Assembly: GCF_958979055.1 (NCBI RefSeq)
Contig: NC_084896.1
Span: forward strand, 3,472,001 to 3,536,000
Origin: Alnus glutinosa
Taxonomy: Eukaryota; Streptophyta; Magnoliopsida; Fagales; Betulaceae
Direction: 5' to 3'
Length of the DNA stretch: 64,000 bases
Positions within the stretch are counted from its first letter, which is position 1; each line of letters opens with the position of its first letter. The notes beneath the pieces are model-generated. The model ran no database searches. It was not told the origin of the DNA and worked only from the letters and a program-made list of their open reading frames with translations. Positions 47,440 through 59,665 of this stretch are shown here, in pieces. The translations under genes and the position numbers were made by a program.

Positions 47440-49314
47440 GGCTTCAATATTAGTCCTACACGTACAAGGAAAAGGTAAGAAAATTTTCATTTGGAAAAAA
47501 AAGAAGTGCATAAAACATAAATTTAAATCTCATGTAATAAGGTTGTCATATTGAATGGAGTAGTCTACAATGGTACCTTAATTATGTGAAAATGTACAAT
47601 AATAATAAAGAAGTGGGTTGAAGCTTCGACAATGCTCAAAAAAAAAAAAAAGAAAAAAAAAAAAAACAAAGGAGATAAAAAGAAAGGATTTGGCTTTGGT
47701 GCTATAAAAAAACTATAACATGTGTACAGTAGTTTCACTCAATGGTCTTAGATTTAATTCCAAATTTTCATGAGAAAAAGAGAAAAAGTAAAATTAAATC
47801 TAGATTATTGAGTGAAACTACAACATGTTCATATTCAGCTCATCCTTCAGAACCATATCACATCGCAGATATGATGAAATGGGATGAATTGAGACGGTAT
47901 TCTATAAATAAGTAATTTTCTTGAATATATTAACTATTTCTTTATTTTCCGATCGATCGCCCGGAAGGAACAAAAGAAACATTTTATTCTTTCTTCAACA
48001 ATTTATAATCTCTAGTAGACCTTTCAGTAGGATTCAAACCCAGATGAAATAGCTCGACGCCAGGATGATAAAAATAAAAAGCTTAATGTACACCTCTCAT
48101 TTTTATTACTTTCAATATGAAAAAGAAAAAGAAAATAAAAAATGAAAAGGTGGTCATGCATTGAGATTCATGTGCAATACGAAGTAATGTTTAAGAAAAG
48201 TAAAACTGAATCTAGATTATTGAGTGAAAACTACAGCACACATACCCTAATTTTTTTAGGGCACAACCAAATCCAAAAAGAAAATGGAAACCTAAAAGAA
48301 AGTGAGTTGGAGCTAGCTTCAACTATGCAAAAACACACACACACGTACACAATAATCACCATATATAGTGAAAAAAACATAAAAACAAAATGGAAACCTA
48401 AAAGGAGCTTACAGTGTATAGGAAGCAATATGGATCTTCAGGAGCTTGGTTGCATGCAGTAAGTGGCATATACGATCTAAGCTACGTATATACATGCATT
48501 TATATATAGTCTTCGATCAGGCTTCAATTCTAATTAGTTTCTTCTAATCTAGCTAGCTAGTAGAGAAGGATCTTTCTTTCTTGGAGAGGAATCTAGCTAT
48601 CTCATTGAAACTTTTTGAATTTTGTTTCATCTCCTATATATTAATTGGACGTGTCTCCTTCGGCAATACAGAGTGCTTAGCATATAAATTCTTTTTTTTT
48701 TTTTTTTTTTATCCTTTTCACCCTTTCGAGCTTTTGTTCTATTTAACCCCTTCATATTTCAATTATTTAATTACTTTCACTCCTATTAATTAGCAAAAAA
48801 ATCAAAGTACATGAAATTTTTTCCAAAAGCCACCAAACTTTGTCAAAAGTCACCGTAACCTTGTCAAAAGATCATAATATATATATATATATGCATGTAT
48901 GTATCGTTATTATTTCAATAGGTCGGATCCATGTCTACAAGTTTTAATTAATTAGCGGAGAAAATACAATTTACTCTTCCAAAGTTTGGTCACTAGCTTT
49001 TTCACTTTTGTCTTCGATGTTTAAAAAGTTGCAATGTGCTACAACAGAACATTTAAAATTCTCTATGTGACCAATTCGTTAGTGATTTCCATCTTTTTTT
49101 TTAAATTTCCTGTAACGGCCATGTAATAATTAACCTACATAATAAAATAAAATAGAGATCAAGAAAGCTAGTAGTGGAGAAATAATAGAGATAAATAATG
49201 CAGGAAATTGAGAGGATTTGACCATAGAAACCTACATCCCCACCTTGTATCAAGCCCAAGGGACAATATTTTTACTTAATAATTTAATACCAAACACAAT
49301 GTATACATAAATAA

Positions 49315-49351
<37 letters not shown>

Positions 49352-51153
49352 CAGTAATACAAGTGATTTTGACTTGATAAATTGAGAGGACGATTACAGC
49401 ACATTAACTTTTATTTACTTTTTATATCATATTAATTATTTTTTATTACTATTCAAATAAAAAACTGTACTCCAAAATAAAACTTTTTTACTTTCCCATA
49501 AAAATTTCAAACTTTTTTTTAATTTATATCACATTAATATTTCTCACTACTATTCAAATAAAAATTTCACTACAAAACCAGTTACCAAACCGTTGGGAAT
49601 AAATCCCACTCAAAATCTGGAACAGAACCATACTCCAAGTCAAATTGGGGCTAAGAGTCATAATTCGGATCTAATTAGGACTCATTGAAGAATCTTGTTA
49701 ACAGTCCTACTCCAAGTTGGTTCGGGATATAGGACTACACATCCAAATCAAATTCCTAACAACTTATAGGTCAAGTTGGACAATTTCTTTAATTATCTTT
49801 CATTGAATTTACATATTTTAAAATTACTGCATAATTTCTTCATTGTCGTTGTTAGCCTTGTAAAATAAGGCTTCTTTTTTTTCTTTTTCTTTTTCACTTT
49901 TTTTTCCTGACAAAGGCAGGCTAGGCAGCTTTGTACTTTTGACAAGTATTGAAAGTAATTTTAATTTTACAGCATCTTTTATACTCAGGTCTAGATCAGG
50001 TCGGCAAGTATTACTTTTGACAATTGACAATTGACAATTTGACATGTTTTAATTTTGGCATTTTTTTTTTCCCTTTTACCTTTTCATAAATAAAAAAATT
50101 GGTAATTTGATTTACTCACTTCAAGAGTTCAAGGACCTGCCTGGTTTTGTATAGCTTAGAGACCTGGTGCATTTAAATATAGGACCAGATTGGATGTCTC
50201 GATGGCTTCAAAGGTGGTGCAACTACTTCTAAAGGTTCGGTTAGGATGACTTACAAAAATCAATTTTTATTCACAACAAAAAAAATATTAATATAAAATA
50301 ATTTTACAAATTGATTGGAGAAATAAACATCTTTCTTAACTTCTTTGTAATATCCTTGGTTTTTTCAATATACTTAGTCAGAATTGGGCAGTTTTAAAAC
50401 CATAATCTTAATTTGAACTGAAATTCTAAAGCAAAATATTTGATTCAGCCGGCCTATTTTGAATTGGATAATCACCCATGGTTCACATTTGCAGAGGCTC
50501 AAAACAAGACATGCATTCCAGGAAGGCAGCCTTCAATGAATGTCAAGAGGCCCAAACGTCCAACTGGGCAAAACGCAAAATTCAGACAAAAGGAGCCTCA
50601 AACACCAAGTCTATATGAGAAAATAAATTAACCTTAAATTGAAGAGCTGAAGAAGATGAATTCCACAGTATTATTATGTGCCCATTATTTAAACAAAAAC
50701 GAAGTTTTTATATATTTATTCATTTTTTTTTTTACTCGAGAAGAAACGAGTTACAATTAGAGGTCAATCCCACCTCAATTTTGTCAATTCCGGTGGTGCA
50801 CGAGCCTCTAACATCATTATTCTACAAATCGCGCGAAGATTGGGATCCCCTATAATTGATGAAGCCTGATTGGCAGGGGACGTTTTACTGTCCCCTGCCC
50901 GTCTCTTTTTGATAAAAAAATGTTTTTTTCAATTAAAACAGCCGGTTGGGAAACGGTAAAACTGTCCCCCAACAAGCATTTCCCATAATTGACTACTCCC
51001 CACGAAGAGGAGAGCATGTGGACTCCCCCTCTCTGTGAGAGCCGTCCGAATTATTACGTACAATTAGAACAACCAATTGCAAGACCTAGATTCTTGTTCA
51101 ATCCAGTAGACCTAAAGTTTTCAATGAAGATAAGTTGGACTGCATGCCATATG
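47440..51153. other. Spacer between XIP-A and XIP-B
   Basis: No gene recognised. It contains a small foldback at 47718-47828 (arms around ctagattattgagtgaaactac) with a half copy near 48205-48240, a (TA) run at 49320-49348, and a region at 49600-49700 resembling 18640-18780. The first 300 bases should hold the XIP-A promoter. Confidence 0.45.
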
Positions 51154-52353
51154 TCATGCCAAACGGTCCTTAGGCAAGTTGGTAGAGTAAACCTTATAAA
51201 CAATGCAAGCTAAAAAGGGGCCAACCCAGAAAACCCAATGGCCATGCCACAATATCCCTCCTTCCCACAACGCTGGGCCCAAGCACCTTGCAGGGTTCAA
51301 GCCTACACCAGCATAACCAGCATATATGCCCAGTAACCGTTATCGACACAAACACTGCCAGTGCCATGGCCCCTGCCACCACCGCACACACCATGGCTAA
51401 GCCAAGTTCCTTGCACCTTTTCTTGTCAAATGCCACGGTCACACCAACAAAGAGCACCACAAACGTGCAAAAAAATTCCAAAACCAACGCAGTCTGTCGG
51501 CTTATTGCAGATGTTGCTCCATTGCTGTCAATTGTGCATCCGCCTAAGTAATACTTGTGCGCTGTTTGGTGGTCCATCACGTGTTTTGTTATAAAAAAAA
51601 CCCATTATTGAGCCAAGACACTGCGCCAAGACATAGATGGAATCACGAGCAAGAGTTATGACACCCTCGAGGCAAGCTATGCATGATAAGATCGGGCTCA
51701 TGTGGCCACCGGATAAAGGAACTGTCATCATGAGGAATAAGAAGACTATAATGAAGACAACAAGCGGGACAAGAAGCTTGGGATCGACCTCTTGCGAGTC
51801 CAAGCATGCAATGATGGAAGAGGTGAGAGTGAACACGAGGAAGGCAGTTGCTACTAACTCTGTGAGTGCTGCCCTCCACATCTGAAAGAAAATATTGCAT
51901 GTCAAGCAATTTAGTATTGGCATAACATAATTTACAGATTAGTATCGATCCCGTAACGAAAAAGTGACAGTTCCAACTAACCATTGGATTAGTCATTTGT
52001 TAAAAAAATTAAAAATTAAGGGTTCGTTAGGATTGTTACATCAGCATTATTTTGTTAAATTATAACTTAATTAAAAAACTTCACCCCATGTGTGGTTCAA
52101 ACTACCCCTTAACAAGTGGAGTCCAACACGTATAATATTTTTGAACACAAAAACAAAAGAAGCTAATTACCTCTGGGGAGAGATATTAATGGGCACCTAT
52201 GGAAACAAGAAATCTTGTTCCGATTGGTGCTTCTTCACATTTCTCAATTGATCTTGGAAATTCGTGATCATCCGCTTGTACGGGGATAGCCAAATCAAAA
52301 ACAGATGATTTTGGAAATTCCTGATCGGCTTGTCTGGGTATAGCCATATCCAT
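51154..52353 (-). pseudogene. X-intrinsic protein (XIP) copy B, disrupted
   Basis: Exon 1 (52353-52171) and one long second exon (51881-51154) align with XIP-A along their whole length. Defects are a TAA stop where copy A has Glu after G-A-H in exon 1, an extra T in a T run near 51597 (after G-S-I-M-G-F), and a frame change between T-V-T-G and the following G-Y-A-G-V-G near 51320. Beyond the second shift the frame still reads the NPARC signature. The first pore motif is S-P-I. The intron that splits copy A near V-G-V-T-V-A-F is absent here. One of the indels could be a sequence error because it lies in a homopolymer, but three lesions together make a pseudogene the better reading. Confidence 0.85.
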
Positions 52354-53300
52354 GAATGACCTTGGTTAGCTATAGATGGAGGAAGAGTGATCGAAGAGAT
52401 GAGATATATATAGAGCTATCAATTCAAAAATCTTCCATCGAAACTTATAGAAGAGAATGGGAGAATACTGCCAACGACAAACTTGGCTGCTTCCACCCAT
52501 GTTTTTGGAAGTGGCCATGATGTTTGTGGCGTTACCTAGAAGACAGTGTGAATGCTTGCATGCATATTCAATTCATTCTACATAAACAAGGATATATACA
52601 TGTCTCTAGCTCTTAGAATACTTTCATAGTATATATATATGATCAAACAAATTAATCACCTGGCACTCACCGAAAGTGAGGCCAATCTCTACACTGCTGC
52701 ACCTTGATACCGTAAACAATACAACAATGTTAAAAGGGATAATTATTAATTAAATTGATCTTTGAGGTTTATGCTAATTGCTTGTATCAAATCGATCTTT
52801 AGGATATAAAAATTATACCTTAATGCTTCTTGCGGTATAACCTCTTGTATCAAATTGAACCATTAATTTGTTCACTTTGTTGATTTTTTAGGGAAACTTT
52901 GTCACATGGGTGTATGTCTATTTCATCGTCATTATCCTCCCGTCATATAGGATAATCGTTGAATTATTTGTTCCCCGTGGCCACCCCTCTCATAGGAGAT
53001 AGAACCACTATTACAATCCTCTCTTAATTTGGGAAAATAAAATTCTATTGGGGTAGTAATTATTTTATAAACCGTTCTTTTTATTTCCTTGTTAGTCATT
53101 GTTTCCAAGTTAAGTAGTATAAGTAACTTTTAATCATATTAGGTACGTAGGTAATATTAAATATGTATTTTTATAAGGGTATTTTCATAAGAGCCGCTTG
53201 ATTGATGACTCAGCGCTAATTTTCTTTAGGGACATTGTAATAGCTCATCTATTTAAAGGTTGTTATGTTACGAATAAAAGAAGAAAAGAATTAATCTAAA
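52354..53300. other. Upstream flank of XIP-B
   Basis: AT-rich sequence with no gene; nothing recognisable beyond short A/T runs and a (TA) run at 52630-52640. Confidence 0.4.
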
Positions 53301-53306
53301 TCAACC

Positions 53307-53560
53307 TTGTGTTGTCAGGTCCAATTATCTCGCTACGGACTTAGGTTTGTAACAACCACCCCGTTGTTAGGACTAGGGTTGGCCGCAAGCCATGCATCCC
53401 CTCTCTGGTGTCTTTACTGTAGAGGGGTGGCCCCTCTTTCGGTGTTTCTCTCGAGCCTCATCCCTCCGCAAGAGGGAGACATTAAATGGGGGCCACCCTC
53501 TTTGGAGAGATGGTCGCAAGCCATCCCTTCAATGTTCAACTCATTGAGTAGCGTACATAA
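53307..53560. repeat. GGTGGCC repeat family, uninterrupted copy
   Basis: A less AT-rich block with aggactagggttggccgcaagccat, agaggggtggcc and gagggagacattaaatgggggccacc. The copy at 54270-60440 has the same order of motifs but is interrupted after gagac, so this copy serves as an empty-site reference. Confidence 0.6.
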
Positions 53561-53970
53561 CGAGTAAAGTTCAACATCAATGACAGTTGCATACATTAAA
53601 ACATTCAAGCAAGTCAGCCCACAAATGCCTTGATCGCATGGGTGGCTCGAGCTTTAGGCGACTTAGGCGGTTGCTTAAGGCCCCCAATTGAATAAGGCTC
53701 ATAATTAATAATTATACAATAAAATTATTTTTTTAAAAAAAATAATAATAAGACACAAAAAAACATTTTAATTAAAGCTCTAATATGGTAAAAAGTTAAT
53801 AAAATATTATTTAATTAAGGCCCGCACTTAATAATTGTACAATAGAGATTATTTCCGAAACAAATTTTAAGACTCTAATATGGTAAAAATTTAATAAGTG
53901 GTTTCTAACTAAGGCCATCGATCATGATAAAAGTAATTATAAATTGAAAGTCTCATTATTCACATACAAG

Positions 53971-54011
<41 letters not shown>

Positions 54012-54269
54012 ATAAATTCTTGAAAAGTTCAACTTATTTACTCTATTTAAAAGCTCCATCTTTACATTCATGAAATTAGTTCAACGCGCATAATTTTTTC
54101 TCCAACGTTTATTTCAATTGAATGTTTAGAAAAATATGAAAAGTCTTCAAAGTACATAAATTCTCATTGTTTGCATTGTGCATAATAATTAGAACTAAAC
54201 CTTCGGTGAGTCTTCAATGTCCAACATTTTTTTCCGCATCATGTTCCCTCTCCAGCACCTAGAGAGGGA
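53561..54269. other. AT-rich spacer between repeat copies
   Basis: No gene. It contains an A run of about 38 bases at 53970-54007. Confidence 0.5.
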
Positions 54270-55034
54270 GAGGGTTGTGCCACCCCAACATAGGAGATGA
54301 TTATGAACCACCCCTTGTTAGGACTAAGGAGTGGCCGCAAGCCATATATGCAGCCCCTCTCCATTGTCTCTACCTAAGAGGGGTGGCCTCCCTTCCGATG
54401 TCTTCCTCAGGTTTCTCCCGACTCCTTTGCGATAGAGACGTTGGGCTTGTTTGGTAAGGGAGAGAAAATTCTTCCTCCCCCTCTTCACTTCTGCAAAAAA
54501 CAATCAACTTCAAAACTATCTATGTAGTGTACTGTTTTGGGATTTTAGGGATTTGATAGAAATTTAGCAAGGAAAAGGAAGAAGAGGATGAAGAGCAGTA
54601 CTGAATTTCATTAAAAGAAAGATAGTGAGCATTTGAGAGGCTCTATCTACTGAGTACAAACGTTAATGGCTGAATTCATTTTTCTACCTCACCCTACCTC
54701 ATCTCAGCTATTAATAGAAGTTCCATTCTGTTTGATACCCTAACAGAATGGCCAGCTCGATATTCCTCCCAACGATGGAATAATATCCTAACAACTTCTC
54801 CTACAACGCAACTTTTAAAAGGATAAAATGCAAAATTTAAAGATAAGGATAAAACGACAAGCAACAAGTATTAAACGCAGGACTTCTGAAGCCTTTCTAC
54901 CATGTCAACCCTAGAAAAGAGCCCAAGTAGCCGTACTACTCTCCTTCCCCAACTTAGCAATCCCTAATCCAAGTTCCTTCCAATTGCGCACATAACAAAC
55001 CTCCCTCCTTAGAGCACCTTGCCTACAAGGTGCA

Positions 55035-55185
55035 GATATTGGGCCTGAAGTTTCCAAGCCTTCTCCCACGTATCCTCTTCAGCAACAGCCCCTTTCCAAC
55101 GGACAAAAAGCTCGGTAAGAGGGCATCCCCGATTCGAAATCACTCGTTTATCCAAAATGGATTCTGGTTCGGGGTGGATCTCACC
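55035..55185 (-). pseudogene. Chromodomain of the chromovirus integrase
   Basis: Minus-strand reading gives PESILDKRVI, LTELFVRWKG and EEDTWEKAWKLQ, the core pattern of a chromodomain (aromatic residues, W-K-G, T-W-E). In active chromoviruses this targets integration to particular chromatin. Here it follows a decayed integrase. Confidence 0.8.
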
Positions 55186-55542
55186 ATTAACATCAACCGG
55201 TGGAAGGGTGGGAAGCGGAATTGTATGCTACCTGAGCTTCTTCTTCAAGCATGACACATGGAACACGGGATGGATTCGAGCTGCTGCTGGCAAATCCAGC
55301 TTGTAGGCAACGGAACCAATCTTCTGCAAGACCTAGAAGGGACCAAAAAACTGTGGGGAGAGCTTCAAATTCTTCCGAGAAGCAACCGATTTGTGGTGGT
55401 AAGGCTGGAGACGAAGGTACACCCAATCCCCTTCCTGAAACACCCGTTCAGTTATGTTCTTGTCAGCCTGTAATTTCATTCGATTTTGAGCTTTGTGGAG
55501 ATGTTCTTTTAAGAGGTTAATGATGACATTGCGGTTTTGTAG

Positions 55543-56561
55543 TTAGGTGTTAACTGCTAAATTGGCAGAAGTACCAGGAACATAGAAGAGTAAGGAAGGT
55601 GGGAGATACCCATACACGGCTTCAAAGGGTGTGAGGCTAGTGGAAGAATGGTGGTTGGTGTTATACCACCATTCAGCCATTGGCAGCCAAGTGCTCCAGT
55701 TCTTAGGTTTAGAAGCTGTGTAACACCTCAAGTAGGTCTCCACGCATTTGTTCAAAGCCCTGATTTGCCCATCGGATTGAAGGTGGTAGGCGGAGCTGAA
55801 GGCAAGAGAAATGCCTTGGAGCTTGAAAAGCTCCTGCCAAAAGGAACTGGTAAACACTGGGTCACGATCCGAAACAATAGTAGTTGGCATGCCATGAAGT
55901 TTTAAGATATTAGCTAGGAAAACCTGAGCAACTTTAGAGGTTGTAAATGGATGAGCAAGGGCAATGAAGTGCCCATATTTGGTAAATCGATCCACAACCA
56001 CCAATATGACCAAAGACCCATGAGACAAAAGCAAACCCTCGATAAAATCCATCGAGATATCGGACCATACGCAACTAGGAATAGGGAGGGGCTGCAAGAG
56101 GCCCCTTTAGAGTCTGTAAATGGATGAGCAAGGGCAATGAAGTGCCCATATTTGGTAAATCGATCCACAACCACCAATATGACTGAAGACCCATGAGACA
56201 AAAGCAAACCCTCGATAAAATCCATCTAGATATTGGACCATACGCGACTAGGAATAGGGAGGGGCTGCAAGAGGCCCAGTGGGTGAATGGTCTCAGGTTT
56301 GCTAACCTGACAAACCTCACATTCTTGCACAAAGCTGCGGATGTCCTGCCGCATGCCACGCCGGTAAAAATCGACCTTAGCACAGTGGACCGTCTTGTGG
56401 AAACCAGAATGTCCAGCGGTAGGGTTAGAATGAACAAATGCCAACAACTGAAGCTGAAATGGGGACTTCCACACTACCCACAAACGACCTTTTTTTAACA
56501 ACAGACCCTGCTGCAAGGAAAATCCATGAGAATTAGGAATGCCTTGCTGGAGACCGAGCAA
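55543..56561 (-). pseudogene. Integrase remnant with internal tandem duplication
   Basis: The N-terminal zinc-binding part (HSNPTAGHSGFHKT, then CEVCQVSK) is at about 56480-56290. The catalytic core ([41 protein letters not shown]) is at about 56060-55700, with a frame-wrecking 173-bp tandem duplication at 55932-56277. The later GPF-type region ([21 protein letters not shown]) is at about 55390-55290. Confidence 0.85.
55932..56277. repeat. 173-bp tandem duplication in the integrase region
   Basis: Units 55932-56104 and 56105-56277 both start ctttagag and are nearly identical. 173 is not a multiple of three, so the duplication breaks the integrase frame. Confidence 0.9.
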
Positions 56562-56711
56562 AATGGACTGTGTCTCGGGGTCCTGTGCATAATAAGCCTA
56601 GAGATCAGCTACCCAGGTAGGGGTGGGAAAGGAAATGAGGGACAAGGAGAGAGCCACAATGGCAGGACCAGCTTCAAATTTTTTGGATAAAGCGTCAGCT
56701 ACGCGATTCTC

Positions 56712-57850
56712 TTAGCCCTTCTTATATTCAATGATGAAATCATATCCAAGGAGCTTCGAAATCCAACGCTGCTGAGAAATAGTAGCAACCTTTTGCTCCA
56801 AAAGGAATTTAAGAGACTGCTGGTCAGTTTTAACTGTGAATGGTTGGCCAAGGAGACATGGCCTCCATTTTTGGACTGCGGAAACTAGAGACAACAGCTC
56901 TTTCTAATATGTTGAAAGCAACAAGGCACGACCCTTCAAAGCTTGGCTAAAGAAAGCGATGGGGCGCCCTTCCTACATCAAGACGGCCCCAAGCCCATTA
57001 CCACACGCATCACACTCAATAGTGAACCGCTTAGCGAAATCGGGAAGCCACAAAACTAGTGGATTAGTCACGGCCTCCTTGAGGCACAGGAAGGCCTTGG
57101 TGGCAGAAGTGGTCCAGCAAAAAGCATTTTTACGTAACAGGGCAGTGAGAGGGGCTGCAATGGAACCGTTGTCTTTGATAAATTTCCGGTGAGACCCAAA
57201 AATCCCCTGAGGGCTTTAATGTTATTAGGAAGAGGCCACTGGGTCATAGAGTCTATTTTAGCAGGATCTGCCCGCACCCCTTGACTAGAGATGAGATGGC
57301 CGAGATAATCAATTTCAGAGACGCCAAAGCGGCATTTGGACTCCTTTGCATAAAGCTGATTAGAGCGGAGAATATCCAAAACCTGCCGTAAATGGTCCAC
57401 ATGCTCAGAAAGACTGCTGCTATAGACCAGGATGTCGTCGAAGAAGACCAGGACAAATCGACGAAGAAAAGGCTTAAAGAGGTCATTCATAAGCCCCTGA
57501 AAGGTGGAAGGGGAGTTCGTTAACCCAAAGGGCATTACGAGAAACTCGTAGTGACCCTCATGCGTCCGAAAAGCGGTCTTCAGCACATCCTCAGGACGAA
57601 CCCTGATCTAATGATAGCCGGTGCGCAAGTCCAGCTTAGAAAAAATCCGAGCTCCAAATAATTCGTCAAGTAGTTCATCAATTCCAGGAATGGGATACTT
57701 GTCCTTCACAGTAGCCTGATTGAGTGCACAATAATCAACACTTAACCGCCAACTGTCGTCCTCCTTCCGGACAAGCAAAATCGGAGACGAGAAGGGGCTA
57801 AGGCTGGGTTGGATAACCCCCTCTATTTCTATCTTCTGGAAATATGGGAA
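56712..57850 (-). pseudogene. Reverse transcriptase and RNase H remnant of the chromovirus
   Basis: Recognisable blocks are [48 protein letters not shown], the catalytic [21 protein letters not shown] and, for RNase H, FTVKTDQQSLKFLLEQK. A stop interrupts the block right after G-Y-H near 57610, and another follows IIEYKKG at 56714. Frame changes between them confirm decay. Confidence 0.85.
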
Positions 57851-58153
57851 CAGTAAGGACGGATAGTCACAGGCGTAGAATCAGTAAGGAGGATCTGATG
57901 ATCACGGGATCATGGCGGAGGAAGTCCCTGAGGTGCAGTAAAAATTGACCCAAAATCAGCCAAGAGAGCTTGAAGTGGCTGCGGAAGAGAGGCCCGAGTG
58001 GGAGCCTATAAGGTGAGAGAAAAAGAAGAGGGCCTTTCGGACCAGATATGCAGCAAAAACCCTCTGTTACAGGAAGGAGAAGACCAAAGAAAATGAGCAC
58101 CATCCTCTAAAGTAAACCCAGAGGGAGCTAAACCCTTCAAGATGACGTGCTGG

Positions 58154-59665
58154 CTACCCTGACCAAACTCGATGGTCATTAAGGTAAAGTCCCAAAGGAC
58201 GGGATCTAAGGGACTTCCTCCGCAACCAGGCCACACCCAAAACCATGTCACAACCGGCCAAGGGAATAAGATAGAAATTGGTGATAAATGAATGGCCCCG
58301 GAGCTTGAGGGAAACCGAATGACAGAGACCCTCACTCGCAACAGTAGCACCGTTAGCCACACAGACCTTCAAGGTGACCCCCACATCAATAGGTAAGTGG
58401 GCCCGACGTAAGACAGCTGGATCCAAGAAATTATGGGTGCTTCCGAAATCCAATAGAATGACAACCCGTTGATTCTGGAGGGTGCCCACTAACCGCATAG
58501 TATTCGGACTAACAGAGCCAACAATAGCATGAAAAGAGATTTCAAGATCCAAGGCCTCAGTGACAATGGGGTCCACCGTAGGTTCACCCCCATCCAGTGA
58601 ATCTTCATAAAAAACCTCCTCCAACGTCTCCTCAGAAAAAGAGTCACACCCATGCATGAGGAACAGTTTCGGGGACTTACACTTATGGGCAGGATTCCAC
58701 TTCTCGTCGCAATTATAGCACAATCCCTTGTCACGCCGCTCCTTCATTTGAGCAAGGGATAACTTTTGGATCGGAACTGCTGAAGTACTCCGTGAGGCAG
58801 CCACCGAAGATGCAGAAGTTGACGAAGAACTACCAGAAGAACTCCATGGCAACTGCTTGTTGGATGAGTAGGAAGAGTACTGACGAACCGAACGGCGTGT
58901 ACTCGTCAGGTATTCCTCTTGGAGCTTGGCGAGCCCAAAGGCGGCCACCAACATACGAGGACTCAGCATGCGAAGAGGAAGGCGAACCTCATCCTTTAAA
59001 CCGCTGAGAAAGCAACTCAGACGATTACGGTCAGAAAGACCGCGAAAGCGGTTGGACAGGGCCTTAAACTGGGTTGTATACTCTGCCACCATCGACGTCT
59101 GATGCAATTGCATGAGTGACTCCATTGGGTCATCATAATCGAGACCGAAACGTGTAAGCAAGGCTTGGAAGAAAGCTTCCCATGTAGGAAACTGGCTGGC
59201 CTCGTCAGCGGCTTGGAACCAGACCAACGCCTCGCCCTCCATGTGAAAGGACGCCATCCGAAGACGTTGATGCTGTGGAGTTTGGTAGTAGTCGAAAAAT
59301 TGGTTGACCTTATAGGACCAACCGAATGGGTTATCACTGTCAAAACGAGGAAAATCCAAGCGTAAGGTTCTGGTCTGTATACGACGGTCATCACGAAGGA
59401 ACTCCAGATCGTCCTCATCACGAGGAAAACACCTAGCATCCCGATCCTCCGGCCTCTCCAACTCATGCTGACGCCGATCATCCCAACCCACCACGAGGGG
59501 CGGCAAAACTGGAGGAGCTTGGTTAGCTAGTAGCGTACGAAGCATGTCAGTAACCTCCCCAAGCTGAAGCTGGACATTATCGTTAGTCAGATGCTGTTGG
59601 GTAATAGCATCTTGACATTCCTTGATGGAATCCGAGAGTTGATGCATACGAGTCCCTTCAGCCAT
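58154..59665 (-). pseudogene. Gag-protease region of the chromovirus
   Basis: An open stretch of about 503 codons from the Met in M-A-E-G-T-R. Residues about 100-260 are the gag domain (FPRFDSDNPFGWSYKV, ASFHMEGEALVWFQ, TRFG); a zinc knuckle C-Y-N-C-D-E-K-W-N-P-A-H-K-C lies near residues 315-328. The protease follows with VVILLDFGSTHNFLD, where the usual D-T/S-G active site reads D-F-G, which should kill activity, and then MVLGVAWLR. A frame change after this point separates it from the polymerase. Confidence 0.85.

Noticed and set aside
50440..50631. A 63-residue plus-strand frame between XIP-A and XIP-B
   Set aside because: Pro/Lys/Gln-rich with no recognisable family, upstream ATG context or second exon; not supported as a gene.
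53307..53567. An 86-residue plus-strand frame
   Set aside because: It lies in a repeat whose second copy at 54270 does not keep the frame.
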